Source: Lenzites betulinus (taxonomy: Eukaryota; Basidiomycota; Agaricomycetes; Polyporales; Polyporaceae). Taken from it: DNA of 64,000 bases. This document shows positions 1-12,937 of this stretch, in pieces; within the stretch, counting starts at the first letter, position 1, and every line of letters starts with the position of its first letter. Under the pieces are notes generated by a model. That model was not told where the DNA came from, ran no database searches, and worked only from the letters and a program-made list of their open reading frames with translations. The stretch spans positions 124,001-188,000 of the forward strand of contig JABYQU010000023.1 in assembly GCA_022264855.1 (NCBI GenBank). The letters run 5' to 3'. A program made the translations under genes and the position numbers.

Positions 1-1971
1 TGGGGGGAGGAAGAGAGAAGGGGGACAACGGGGCGCAGAGGATGGGGCGCGGGTGATAATGAACGGAGGCGGGGGACCCGGCCTCAGGTGGGTGGAGAGA
101 AGGGAGTCGGACTCGCGGGCAGAAGGAGCGGATCCAGGGTTTATACGTCCGGCGCGCCATGTCCATACCCAGACGCCGATAAGCCTGCTTGTGGACGCCA
201 CCGATAAGCTGCTGCTCATCAATTTATTCTCCTCGTCCCTAGCCGCCTGCCTCCCTTGTTAGCCGACTGCCGTCGCAGATGCGCTCTGCCATCATGCGCC
301 CCGCCCTGCATCTGTTCGCACTCGACGCGCACACTGCGCGCGCGCAGCGACCCGCAGCGGACAGCGGCGCGGCAAGACTCGGAATGCCGCGGTGGAGCAA
401 TTTTGCAGCAGACCGCCATCGGAGGAGCGGTCGCAGGGGTCCGAGCCAACACGACCAGGCACAACGTTCCTGCCGCCCTTCCCCACAATCCGTCGTCCGC
501 GATCAATCTCGCGCATCGCCATCAGATCTTCCCCGATCCGGCACGCCACTCGTGCGACCACCTCAACACGCGCGCCACAACACCAGCGTTGACAACGTCC
601 TGTGGAAGCAATAGCCTGCCAACGCCCACTGTCCTATGTTATGCCAGGCCAGCAGGACTCGTGCGGAACATGCGTCAACTCGGACGGACCATGGCCTCGA
701 AGCGTCGCATTCTCTGCCGCCGCACTCGAAACACTAGCCAGCCCGGTCTGTCTTCCGCCGGTCCACCAACTGCGCCTCGGCCGGAGGACGGCTATTACCT
801 ATGCCCTGAATGCGTTGGCGCGCAATATGACTTCGCTGCACTATATCGGGGCAGCGCTCTTCTTCAACGGAAGCAGAAAAACATTGCTCATTATGAGGTC
901 TTCATCTCCTTATCACGCTGGAGACGCTTATCCAAAGCGTTCTGTCGCCATCTGGTGTTACAGTTTAGCTGCGATCAAGTACTAGTCGGTGGAGTTGCTG
1001 CCATCTGTTCAGGACCCCGCGCGTCCTTGTGGATCCCATCTAACACTCATATGGCCCATGCCTTCAGACGAAGCCGGCATGGAGCTTTGAATGGCAGCAA
1101 TACTCCACTGTAGCCCACATGTCCTAAGCTTCCCCATAACCACTGGCGAACAGACACCGAGTGTACATATACGCATTGTTTGCGCCCCGTATAACCGTCA
1201 TCAATCCGCTATTTACCACTCGCTTAGGCATCTTCTGCGAACCCGAGCTGTGCTTAATGCTGCCTTCTGTCTTGATCGTCGTTCTTCGCAGAAATCCATC
1301 CACGTTGATCTTTCTCCATGCGGAAGTCTCAGAAGATCACTGTATTTGAGTGATCACAGCACTTCTGTGTAGCGACTCAGAAGTCCAGGAAGAACGCGCA
1401 CGAAGCTCACCAGGAACATTCCCTGCGATCCACAATCCCAAAATTACGTTCAGGTGCATGACGCGCATCCTCACGGCTTCGCACACAGAACATCGCCTGA
1501 AGTTTCAACAATTGGACAGACCGGCTGGCTGGACGTGCTCGTGGCCGTTTCTGGACCAGGTACCCACCTCAGAGTCAGGGCACACGCGGCGAGTGGACCA
1601 CCGATTGATACACCGCGCGATTATTGATAAGCCAACTCAATGCACGAGCTCGAGTCAGAGGGTACATAAAGAGCTCCGAGCCCAACGCACCACGCCGCCC
1701 CTCCGAGCTATTCTCGACCGCGCGAGACAGCGCGGCGCGACGATCTGGTTCGTGATTCCTGATTCTTGATTTTCATACGAAGCCCCCCGCCGTCAAGTTC
1801 AAGGCACCGCGAAGACATGTCCCGCGCGTCCCCCTGGACTCGAGGCCCGCGCTTCCGCCGAACGCCGTCCATCTCGTCAATCTCAGGGTGAGCGACGAGC
1901 GTTCGTCACGGCGTGCAGTCTGCAGGGCTGCATTTCGATATCCCGGAAAAATCGGTTCTGGGTCCGCCGGA
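1..1971. other. Gene-poor GC-rich stretch, no gene recognised
   Basis: Open frames occur on both strands, but none gives a recognisable domain or a convincing chain of exons. A TATA-like ACATAAAG near 1665-1672 precedes an ATG at 1817 that opens a 24-codon frame ending at a GTGAGC donor near 1888. No credible downstream exon was found, so no gene is called. The stretch may include the upstream region of a gene beyond the left edge. Confidence 0.5.
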
Positions 1972-2760
1972 TTAATGCATCACTGCGGTCTGGCGTCGTG
2001 CGGGAGACGCGCGCCCGGGGAGAGAGCCGTGACAGCGCCCGCGTGCTCCAAAAGTCTGCAGGAGAAACACAAGCACGGGGACGTTGCGGAGCCAGCCAAC
2101 GCGCACGACCGACACCACATCTTCGAGGGTCTGTGCCCCCGCGCAGTTCCGACAGCGGAGGTTTGAGAGAGGGTTGAACGGAGATACCAACTCCAGCTTC
2201 CCACGGCTCCGCGTGGGGGCGGGCAGAGGTGGGCGCGCGCGCTGCAAGATCCGGCGGTCATCTTGCAGAAAGTTTGCGGCGTTCCCCGTGCCGCGCTGCG
2301 CGGGCGGTGGGACAGCCCCCGCAGACCGCGCGTTCGCACAGATGTCCGATCCAGGCTGAGTACTCACAGGCTGCAGCTTGACCTCGGGTCGCGTGCGACT
2401 CACCGCCGAAGCGTCCGCGCGGTGGTCTTGCGTTGACGTTGGCGTGGGCGCGATGGACGTCGCGCGGATCGTGCCGCGTATGCCAGTGGTGGCTTCCTCG
2501 GGTTCTGCGACGTTGCGGGACCCTGACGGGTGACGGGGTGTCGAGGGGCCTGGGGCGCTCTGGCGGTGTGTACATGTGCTGTTGTGAACTGCGAAGTTCG
2601 TCGAGCGCGCGGCACGGGATGCGCAGGCTGAGTATCCCACAAGGCCCGTTTGCACCTGCCGGCGGAAGATTTTCAGCTCGGGCAGAAGACGGAGGAGACG
2701 CGGGGAAGGTGCGCGTCCGCCGAAAGTACTGCACCGTATGGTCTGGACTCTGCTGAACAT
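1972..2760 (-). CDS. Possible hypothetical protein (weak)
   Basis: This is a continuous minus-strand frame of about 262 codons starting with ATG at 2760. The translation is rich in Arg, Pro, Ser and Thr, with no domain, signal peptide or membrane segment that I recognise. Strong-looking donor sites (GTGAGT) fall inside it near 2402 and 2365, so if a gene is present the true model is probably spliced. Overlapping frames on the same and opposite strand are also long, as expected in GC-rich sequence, so this may be a chance frame. I cannot assign a function. Confidence 0.2.
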   Translation of the reverse strand: MFSRVQTIRCSTFGGRAPSPRLLRLLPELKIFRRQVQTGLVGYSACASRAARSTNFAVHNSTCTHRQSAPGPSTPRHPSGSRNVAEPEEATTGIRGTIRATSIAPTPTSTQDHRADASAVSRTRPEVKLQPVSTQPGSDICANARSAGAVPPPAQRGTGNAANFLQDDRRILQRARPPLPAPTRSRGKLELVSPFNPLSNLRCRNCAGAQTLEDVVSVVRVGWLRNVPVLVFLLQTFGARGRCHGSLPGRASPARRQTAVMH

Positions 2761-3968
2761 CGTTGCGGGCGTGTCCTGTCGATTCGTTGGCTTTGCACGC
2801 TGCTCGGGCTTAATTTGCGGCACGGGCGTCGAGCGAACGATCTAATTCAATTGTGAGGGAGATTGCCGATGGCTGCGCTGCCTGACCAGTGGCAGCTGCA
2901 GCGCGCAACATCATAAAGTTATAGCACTCACATCACGTCCCGCCACCGCTTAGGAGAGCAGCTGAACGGCCGGAGAGCGTTTGGTGGTCGCTTCGTCCAC
3001 CTTGCTCGGGGAGCCTGGCATGGATCAAAATCTAGTCCACAGCAGCTCCTAAGTGGTGATTCGCGGCTGATATCTATGATGAGACGAGGTGGAATCAGAT
3101 GTACGGGATGCGAGAGTCTAGTCGAGAGGCAAGTTGTCATAGAATGGACAGAAGAGGTACGCGTTGTGCGGAATGTTTGCTGCGGGCCTTGGTGTATGTA
3201 GCGCTGTGTAGCGTTATTGACCATCGAACACGACCGGTTAACGCCAGTGCTTGCACACGTTAGCTCGCGTGAGCACTCCATAGTGAAATGAGTGCATAAT
3301 ATCATCTTCCGTGTTGATCGACGAGTTTAATGCTTCAAGTTCAAGACCCTGCGGAAAATAGAATGACAACTGCGCTTCATAGGTCAGATGATTTCGCTCA
3401 CGTCGCCAGATATTTGCGTGCTATACGCTCATGATACCGATACAATGTCCTTTTGAGATGTCGCCTGCGACGATCCTGGATGAAATAATTAGACCTACTA
3501 TTGCTGCTGCCGTGCACCTTTGCTTGTGGTGACCACGCTCGCATACTTTCATTCTGGTCGACCTGGAAACGCCGTAGCCCTGTACACATGTGGGGTAATG
3601 CTCACTGCTCAGTGCTAGTCACCCTTGAGTTAATGGTAAGAGTGGAACGTCGTGTCAAGCGTCGTCGGTTCCGAACCGAAACTTGGAGGTTAGTATGTCT
3701 TAAGCGCCCTTGCTGTCCATAGGGTTAGGGCTAGGCGACAAGCGGACGGCGCGGCACCGGGCACACGCTCCAGATCTATGCGCTCGTAACACTACCACCA
3801 GGACCAGTGGTAGCAGACTCGAATTCCTCCCTTCGCTGTTGCGAGGGTTTGGTATTATACACTTACCTGGAAAGCTGCCAACATATGCTGGCTTGACGAC
3901 TGGACGACATCCATCTCAGGGATTATTCCTACTGCTCGGTTTACGCTCCGCGTTAGTGTGCGGACTCG
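2761..3968. other. Intergenic region upstream of the G-patch gene
   Basis: No frame with recognisable homology or a splice-consistent model was seen on either strand. It contains the promoter region of the gene starting at 3969. Confidence 0.5.
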
Positions 3969-6900
3969 ATGACAAGCCGACTCAAGCGGAAGCTCAACGA
4001 CCTCGGTGTTGATACTGGCGGGTCTAAAGCGAATGAATCGTTCTGTTTGGTCAGTGCGACAAAGTCTGTCTACCAAGGGGACCGCCGTCTCATGACCAGC
4101 CACAGATTGGAACGCCGCTGCCACCGCTCGAGAAATCTAAGGATACTGGGGAATTTGTGCCATTATGGAAGCAGGAGGTGTGCGCACACGCCAGACTCTA
4201 GCGTAGCTTGTCTCATACGCCGCTCAACAGGTCAGGGATGAGAAAGGCCGCCGCAGGTTACATGGAGCCTTCACCGGCGGGTTCGCCGCGGGTTACTTCA
4301 ACTCGGTCGGTTCGAAAGAAGGTGCGTCTGCACTGAACAAGACTTTGTAACGCGTCTTACGATATGCGACACGCTATCTAGGATGGGCGCCGTCAACATT
4401 TGTGTCTTCGAGAAATGACCGCGCGAAGAAGAAGGCAGCACGGCCCGAGGATTTCATGGACGATGAGGACTTTGCGGAATTGCGAGAGAATCAAAAGCTC
4501 GTGGACGAACATGAGGAGATGGATTTCGGGGGCACGGCTGCTGAAAAGCGAATGCAGCAAGCAGAAGCGGAGGCCCAGGAGTGCGTATCCCCCACCATTT
4601 CACCATTACCATGACAAGGGCCTGACCGCTCTTCGCAGCCCAATATCCGCGGCCCTCGCAGCCTCACTTGCACCTGCTCCCAAGGATTCCATCGGGGCCC
4701 AAATTCTCAAGAAGATGGGCTGGCGGCCTGGTCATGGAATCGGCCCCCGTATCACGTATGCGCAACGCAAACGTCAGGATTCTGGCTTCCTCGACCCGTC
4801 CAAGGAAGTTGACGGCGGCGAGGACGATGTGGAGGAGGCCAAGAAGCACATGTACCCTAGGAGAGATGTCCCTGTGATCACCGCGCCTCGGAAGGACAAC
4901 TTCCACGGGTTGGGGTACTCGCCTGGTATGGGCCTAGATGAAAGTTTGGGTCGCGGGCCCAGTGGCAAACAAGCCCAGGGCGGACCGGCGATCTCAGGTA
5001 CGCTACAGTTTCGTCTTACGCGAACGTACTTGCTAATGACCTTTCCAGCTGGTTTCGGGTTGGGGGCATTAAACGATGCTGACGACGACGACATTGACGT
5101 CTACGACACTAGCGGTGGATTAGGTCGTTCACGTGTAGCCTTTGACGATACACTTGGCGAGGACGATCATCATATCAGTATAGGGTCTAGCTCTCGACGG
5201 CAAGATTCTGCACGAGAACCTGTACGCTTTCTTCTCCGTGGCTTCTCAGCAAATACTGACTTCTTTGACAAGAGAGTGCCTCCTGGGATTACACAAACAT
5301 TTCGAGATGGTACGATGGTGTTGAAGGGCTTCAATCTATCGGGAAAACCTGTGGCTGAGGATAGATGGTAGGCATAGGTCATATCGCCCTCTCAATTACT
5401 CTCTAACGCTATTCATAGGTTTCCACTTCCAAAGATCCCGCCTGGCTGGAAACCGGACCCTCGGCGTGTATGGGAGGAAGACAAGAACAAAGAGAATCGG
5501 TCCGCGGAACAGGGCAGGACGAAGGTCGATAGCCAAACATCCGTATCGCACGCAGCCTGGAAGAGCAACAAATTCTCTGCAGATGAGGTGAATTGCGTAG
5601 CTTGTCTATGCAAAAGCCCGAAGCTCATATTCTGCGTTCTAGCGCGGGTCCATACTGGGTGAGACACCACTACCCGCGAAGGCCCGTTCGGTCTTCGAGT
5701 TCCTGTCCCAGAAAGACCGCGAACGCCTGGAAAGTATCCGCAATATCCGCTCCGATCCTTCTGCCACCGCTTCCCGCCCCCCTTCCCCTAGCCGATCTAC
5801 ACCTCCGCCCGCGCCAAGTGGCTGGCAATTCCCTCACATCCATCCATCGGTGGCGAAAGCGGCGTTGGGGGGCTTCCAACCTTTCGCTTCGGATCCGCTG
5901 AAACACTCCCGGTACACCGCTTTCCTCATCTTCCAGTCCAACTATACCGCCGGCGACTCCGTAGACAGCATCGGCTTCGGGCCTCTACCGAGCCAGAGTA
6001 TTGGGGATTTCCACAAGGAGCTCGATGACTACGCGAAATCGGCGACGGTGTTCAAGCCGCTTTCGGGCGCGATGGCAGGTCGCTTCCGCAGCGCCGTCAT
6101 AGTGGAGACCGGCCCAAAGGTAGTCGAGGGTCTGCACCAGCCACTGCCCTCTGTGGAAGTCGAAACAGATGAGGCCGGGGGCGAGGAGAAGGAGGAAGAC
6201 CCGAGGATGAGCGCGGTGCGCATGGGCATGTTCGGTCGGCTTACGCGCGAGGCCAAGCCATGGCAGCCCGCGCGCCTTCTATGCAAGCGATTTGGCGTGA
6301 AGGACCCCGAGGTCGACATGACGGATGCTGCGGGTGCCGCGTCCGCGGACTTCGAGTTTGCGACGACTGCCGCGAAGGCCGCCGCCGGGGAAGCCGCCGC
6401 TGAAAACGCGGTTGCCGGCTCTTCGACCTCGGCGCCTTTGATGATTGAAGGAGCACCGTCGGATGTCGTCGGGATGAGCGGGAGCAGCAGCGGTCCTCGC
6501 AACCTCGCGAACATCGGCTTGGGCGAGGACGAGACGCAGGGACGAGACACCCTCACATACGAGCGACCCGCAATGGATGTCTTCAAGGCGATCTTCGCGA
6601 GCGACGACGAGGACAGTGACGACGAAGCCGAAGACGCTCCGAAAGCGGAGGAGGGGACTCCTGCGCCGCTCGACTTCTTTGGAACGGCGCAACCAGTGGT
6701 GAAGGCCGAACCGCCGGCACAAATCATGCCTCTCCCCGTCGCGAACGCCCCCATGGAGAAGGTGGACCTTGCGACGTTCAAGCCGACTTTCATTCCTCGC
6801 TCGGAGCGCGAGTCTCGCAAGCGGGAAGGCTCCGGGAAGAAGGACAAGAAAGCCAAGGACAAGAAGAAGGCGCGGGCGTCGCTGATGTCGTTTGACGTGG

Positions 6901-7160
6901 AGGACGACGGAAGCATCCCAAGCTTCGCTCCGCCTGCGTCGAAATCGGACCGTCCGACTAAGAAGCGCAAGACGCGAGAGGAAAAGAGGGACGACGATGA
7001 CGACGCAATGTGGGTTGAGAAACCTGCTCCGGAAGTCGTCAAGAACCTCCCGCTGCCAGATGCTCCACCACCGACTATTGGACAAGACACTTCCGCGAGC
7101 GCAGACGACAACGAGGCGGGTCCGCCCCGAGGGCGGAAACGGGCAGTCGACTTCATGTAG
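3969..7160 (+). CDS. GPATCH1: G-patch domain protein, GPATCH1/TGH type
   Basis: This is a putative nuclear pre-mRNA splicing factor of the GPATCH1 (animal) / TOUGH (plant) family. ATG 3969 is followed by eight exons: 3969-4049, 4106-4177, 4231-4321, 4382-4580, 4639-4997, 5049-5367, 5419-5587 and 5643-7160. Phases agree and give 935 residues. The first four exons carry the DUF1604 N-terminal signature, including [18 protein letters not shown] and GSKEGWAPSTF. The G-patch follows at about residues 155-180 ([14 protein letters not shown]), with a second Gly-rich stretch ([14 protein letters not shown]). The C-terminal third is acidic and Lys-rich (a [11 protein letters not shown] tract), low-complexity and probably nuclear. 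The gene is tail-to-tail with MAK11, only 59 bp apart. Family assignment is strong; the role is inferred from family knowledge. Confidence 0.95.
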
Positions 7161-7219
7161 GACTGATAGCATACCATATCCCACTGTAATATAACTAGTT
7201 GTAGCCATACATGCCAGGA

Positions 7220-8856
7220 CTAATTTACATCGCTACCCGCCTCGTCCTCATCATCATCCGCCCCCTCGCCATCAATCGCAGCATGCTCAGGCTCCCATTC
7301 GGCGTCGTGTTCCGGACCTTCTTCGTCCCCGTCCTCGTCATCTTCCCGCTTCCGCTTGCCATTGACAGACGGATTGGCGTCAGTGTCACCGTCGGCGAGG
7401 GTTAGGCATGTCAAGCGTGTCCCCTTCGTATCGTACTCAGCGATAGGCTCTAGCTGCGCCTTTTCTTGCGCCGAAACCGGTAGCACGGCGAGGTCGAACA
7501 AGCGGACCTTGCCATCAGAGCTGATCGTGCAAACCAAGGTGGTCGACTTCCGGGTGCAGCCTTCCGGCAGAGCGATTTGGATTGTGTCCAGTGCCTTGAC
7601 TCTGGAATGTGTTGTTAAGTTATGAGAAACCAGGCTGATCACATCCACAGAAGAACGCACCGATTTGTATGGCCTACCATGTCTGCGATGATAGTCGGAA
7701 CCTTGGTATGGTCCTTGTGTACCTCGTATACAGAGAGTTTCTTGTCCTCGCCGCCGGCGAGAAGCAGCTCTCCTTCGCCATCGACGCTTTTGCAAAACAT
7801 GATATCATGGAGACGCGACGGGTGTGTAATGCTATGGAGGAGCTCCATGTCCTACAGGATTACTGGCCTTAGTATACTGTTCAGCAGGACAAGGAGACCG
7901 TAACTGACAGTTGAGTATATGTCAATCGTATTTTGTGTTTGTACGGCGAAGAGTGACCCGTCGGTCGACCAACGGACAAGTTCAGCCTCTGCACGAAGTT
8001 AAGCCTCAGGTTCTGCTTGGTTTTTCGCACTACGTACCTTTGCCGAGCTTCATGCTTGCAGATCCCTTCCCCCGCATTAGATCCCACATGCGTAATGTCC
8101 TGTCCTTGCCCACGCTTAACGCAACCTTGCAGGACTGGTGCACGGCGATGGAGTTGACGCGTCCTTTGTGGCCATTTAACGTACGCAGAACGGCCCAGTC
8201 GCGCGCGCGGAAAAGAGCCAGGGTACCGTCTTCTGAGGCGGAGAGGAGGAAGGACCGTGAGGGAAACTCGAGGTGGGTGATAGATCCTACAGGTCTCCAT
8301 CGTATCATAGTACACGCGTGATCAAGGGATAGACCAACATACCTTCATGATGCATGAGGCCTCCAATCTCCTTCCGTCTCCGCAGATCCCATACCTTCAC
8401 AATCTCGTCCGCACTCCCCGTCGCCAACCACTTGCCGCCTTGAGGAGAAGCTGCCACTGCCTTTATGCAGGAGACATGCGCAGGGAATATGAAAATGGGC
8501 TTTATACTGAGGCTATAGTCGGAGCCTTCGGCGGAGACGGTGCCCTCGAGACCGTAGAGGAGCTTTTCATACGATCCGCAAATTGCTTTGAAGGACGTCG
8601 GCAGAGACGTAGAGGAGCTGGGGTCGGATACCACGGGGGCTTTCGTCTTTTTGGGTTTCAGAGTTGTGTTCACTGGTGCGGCACGCCCCTTGCCCTTTCC
8701 ATTGACCGCAGGGGCGGACGCGTCCGAACTTAAACGCGGCTTTGCATGTACAGGGAAGTGTTTCTTCGACGGTTTCGAGCTGTTTGTGTCCACGCGCGCC
8801 TTCTTCAAGATGGGTTTCGGGGCGCCTCCCTTTGCGGAAGATGTGCGAGTAGACAT
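7220..8856 (-). CDS. MAK11: WD40 ribosome-biogenesis factor MAK11 / PAK1IP1 homologue
   Basis: This is a nucleolar WD40 protein needed for 60S ribosomal subunit assembly in yeast (Mak11); the animal orthologue is PAK1IP1. ATG is at 8856. Exon 1 (8343-8856) carries a basic N-terminus rich in Lys, Ser and Pro, then the family start of the propeller (ICGSYEKLLYGLEGT) and the first WD repeats (LATGSADEIVKVWDLRRRKE, followed by GLMHHEG). Later exons continue with FLLSASEDGTLALFRARDW, HKGRVNSIAVHQSCKVALSV, then GKDRTLRMWDL, LLLAGGEDKKLSVYEVH and the terminal ISSDGKVRLFDL blade. The tail is very acidic (runs of D and E) with a KRKRE basic cluster. At least five exons are joined by GT-AG introns. It shares a 433-bp divergent promoter with GatA. 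Confidence 0.93.
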
Positions 8857-9289
8857 GTGCCGAGTTTGCGAGCGGAGGTCAAGCTTCAAGGTTGGCTGCC
8901 ACAAATTTTTCCGAAACAGGAAATCAGAGTCTGGTAAAGTGTGACTGAAAGGCCGTCACGTCACGTAAGAATAAACTACAAATCGTAAGGAGAAGTATAG
9001 CGGAAAAAAAACTTGTACCCTGCGGATTATAAGCTTCGCTGATTGGGCCAGGGACATTCTATGTAGACAGTTTCAGACGAAGAGAGTTGTGAATATTGAA
9101 CGTCTACGCGCGGCGCGGGCTGGGATCAGATTAAGCGCTGGCTCCCGGGCTGTGACGCAATCACGGATCACGGTAGGTCACAATATAGCGCTTCAGCGCT
9201 GCAGCTTCAGGCCTCTGAGATCCTACCTCTTCCGGCACGCGAGTTACTTGACGGTACTCTGAACTTCGACCGGAGACTTGGCGTATAAT
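8857..9289. promoter_or_regulatory. Divergent intergenic region between MAK11 and GatA
   Basis: This 433-bp gap separates two divergent start codons, so it must hold both promoters. It is more AT-rich than the genes (an A-rich run near 9001-9012). No clear TATA box or known operator was identified. Confidence 0.5.
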
Positions 9290-11163
9290 ATGCTTTCTTG
9301 CTCTAAAAGCTCTATCTTGCCGTGTACTTCTATTCTCCGCCGCCGAAATGCATCTCTGCAAGCTACGAACGCTGTGGTGAACGCGCTTCTAGTCTCCGGA
9401 AATCTTGATGGTTCCTACCCTGCATCGCCCGCAGGACCCCTCGCAGGCATGTCAATCGCGGTAAAGGACAACATCTGCACAAAGTCGCTCCCTACTACAT
9501 GCTCTTCGCGCATGTTGGAGAGCTTCTCTTCACCTTTCGACGCGACTGTTGTATCGCTTCTGTCACGTGGAGGTGCTGGAATTGCAGGCAAAGCCAACTG
9601 CGACGAATTCGGCATGGGGTATGCATTCGTCTTGCAAAGAGACGCGTTTACTGAATGGATTCAAGATCTCTCAACGTACATTCCGCACATGGTCCCGTCG
9701 TGAACCCCTTTGGTTTGGCTTCAGGCGAACGGCGGTCTGCCGGTGGGAGTTCTGGAGGTAGCGCTGCGGCTGTCGCGGCGGGACTATGCGATGCGTGAGT
9801 AGACTGCATTTCTTCTACTCATCTGCTTCTGAAAGGTCGTGAAGGACAGTGCCCTCGGAACGGATACCGGCGGCTCAGTACGGTTACCCGCCTCTTACTG
9901 CGGCATAGTCGGGCTCAAACCCTCGTACGGCATTGTAAGCCGGTGCGTTCACATTCCTAGAATTACCCCATCTGCTTTTATAATTCATTTGTGTAGCTGG
10001 GGTGTAGTCTCGTTTGCCGACAGTCTCGACTGCGTTGGTGTCCTCGCAAGAGATGCGTCGACAGCTAAGCGGGTCCATCGTGAGTTACCTGCCCTTGGGC
10101 CACTAGATAGTGTAATTGACTGTGTTACAGGAGTTCTAGCGACCTATGACTCGAGGGATCCCACAGCCGCCCCGCCGCATGTCAGAGAACGTGCCGCCAA
10201 GCTTCACACAGATCGTCTTTCCTCACTGAAAGGCGGTCAATTAACTGGCCTCCGAATTGGAATTCCCCAAGTATGTCTGGAACGGGTTTCTGTCGGCGTC
10301 CAACTCGTATCTGATCATTACCATAGGAATACTTCCCAACAGAATTGGAGTCCAGCGTGATCGATTCTGTGCGCCGCGTAATAAATCGGCTTAGAGAGAA
10401 AGGCGCGATCCTCGTACCCATCTCGCTGCCGTCTACGCCGTACGCTCTCAGTGCATATTACGTCATATCCAGCGCGGAGGCCAGCAGCAATCTTGCTCGA
10501 TACGACGGCATCGAATATGGTACGTTGCTTTCATCGACATGTGTGCGTATTGGCCTTGAGACTCATTGCGTAGGTTCACGCGTTGAACCGCCACCCGGCG
10601 CAAACTTTACCAAGACGGCCAACGTCTACGCCCACACTCGCTCTCGAGGCTTCGGAAAGGAGGTTCAGCGTCGAATCTTGCTAGGAGCCTACGCTCTGTC
10701 CGCAGAGTGCGTTATATCAAACTCCCGGGTCCCTTCACGCTGACCGTCATTTAGCGCCTTCGAGAACTACTTCTTGAAAGCCCAGCGCGTACGCAGCCTC
10801 ATCAAAGCGGACTTCGACAGAGCATTCCGCATTCCCAACGCTCTTCATGCATCTCAACACAATGCACCGTCCGACCAGGGCGTTGACGTCATCATGCACC
10901 CATCTGCGATACAAACCGCCCCTCTACTGCCCGACAACGCGACAGGGTCGTCTTCTGATGCGTCCTCCCTCGACGCGTATGTGCAGGACGTTTTGACTGT
11001 TCCCGCGTCGCTTGCAGGTCTTCCCGCACTCAGTGTTCCCGCTGGGCAGGGCTCGGATGGCTGGCCGATTGGTGTCAGCGTAGTTGGACAGTGGGGTTCT
11101 GACGAGCTGGTTCTGGCAGTAGGCGAGGCTATTGAGGGCTGCCAAGCTGAGGATACTGTATGA
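9290..11163 (+). CDS. HER2: Glutamyl-tRNA(Gln) amidotransferase subunit A, mitochondrial
   Basis: This is the amidase subunit (GatA; Her2 in yeast) of the mitochondrial GatCAB/GatFAB complex, which converts Glu-tRNA(Gln) to Gln-tRNA(Gln). ATG 9290 opens an N-terminus with basic and hydroxylated residues (SILRRRNAS), consistent with import into mitochondria. Amidase-signature residues are visible: the catalytic Lys in AVKDNI, the cis-Ser loop [16 protein letters not shown] and the nucleophile loop [12 protein letters not shown], then [14 protein letters not shown]. The C-terminal part ends with LPALSVPAG and [19 protein letters not shown], typical of GatA. About eight exons are joined by short GT-AG introns; the second exon starts after AG near 9665 ([17 protein letters not shown]). 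All catalytic residues are present, so it is probably active. Confidence 0.93.
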
Positions 11164-11397
11164 ACGCCATAATGATAGAGCAACTACTATGACATAGCTA
11201 GCCTGCACTGAGGTGCCAGGCCTCAATATTTGCCGCCTCACATTAATGACATGCTGCATATAAGCGCCGTCGCGCATGTAGCGCTCAGCTCGAGGTTCTT
11301 CCTCAAACTTTCGTCAACGCGGACGTTCACCATGGCGCGCGCACACCCTCGTTCTCGTCCATCATAGCCATCCTGCTTTTTATATAAACGCGACGTG

Positions 11398-12556
<1,159 letters not shown>

Positions 12557-12937
12557 GAGATCTGTGGCATGTTGTCTCTCATGTCTTATGCGGGACTACA
12601 CGACTAGTGTAATACGCGAGGTACGTCCTGCAGATTCACTTTTCACTGAATGCATCACGGGTTTCGCTGACGTTGTGAGTAGTTCCGAGGTCGCAATCTC
12701 TCCGCACCCGATCCGCTTGCAAGGGCGCAGAGTTCTTGAACATTGTATTATGGGCAGCAGCGTGGCCCGGCGATGCCCGAACGCAGGACCAATCCGAGGA
12801 CGAAAACGTTGTAGTTTGCCGCAACGCAATAGCGTCCTCAAAATCGATGATTGCCGTACAGTCCCACATGGATACCGTACAGCGCATGTATATTGTCCTC
12901 GTATACAAGAATGCTACAAGATATATATATTGCTACA
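12557..12937. other. Convergent intergenic region
   Basis: This gap lies between the 3' ends of TGS1 (+) and the first 7-TM gene (-). It is AT-rich near 12915-12940 (ATATATAT). No gene is seen; it probably contains the two 3' UTRs. Confidence 0.5.

Noticed and set aside
256..1113. Plus-strand frame of 285 codons
   Set aside because: There is no ATG at its start, no domain, and the region has several equally long frames; composition explains it.
6029..7177. 382-codon minus-strand frame antisense to the G-patch gene
   Set aside because: It mirrors the low-complexity acidic/Ser-rich C-terminus of GPATCH1, has no ATG-supported domain, and the sense strand is clearly coding.
11381..11390. TATATAAA as the TATA box of TGS1
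   Set aside because: It lies only about 10 nt before the chosen ATG, too close for a transcription start plus leader.
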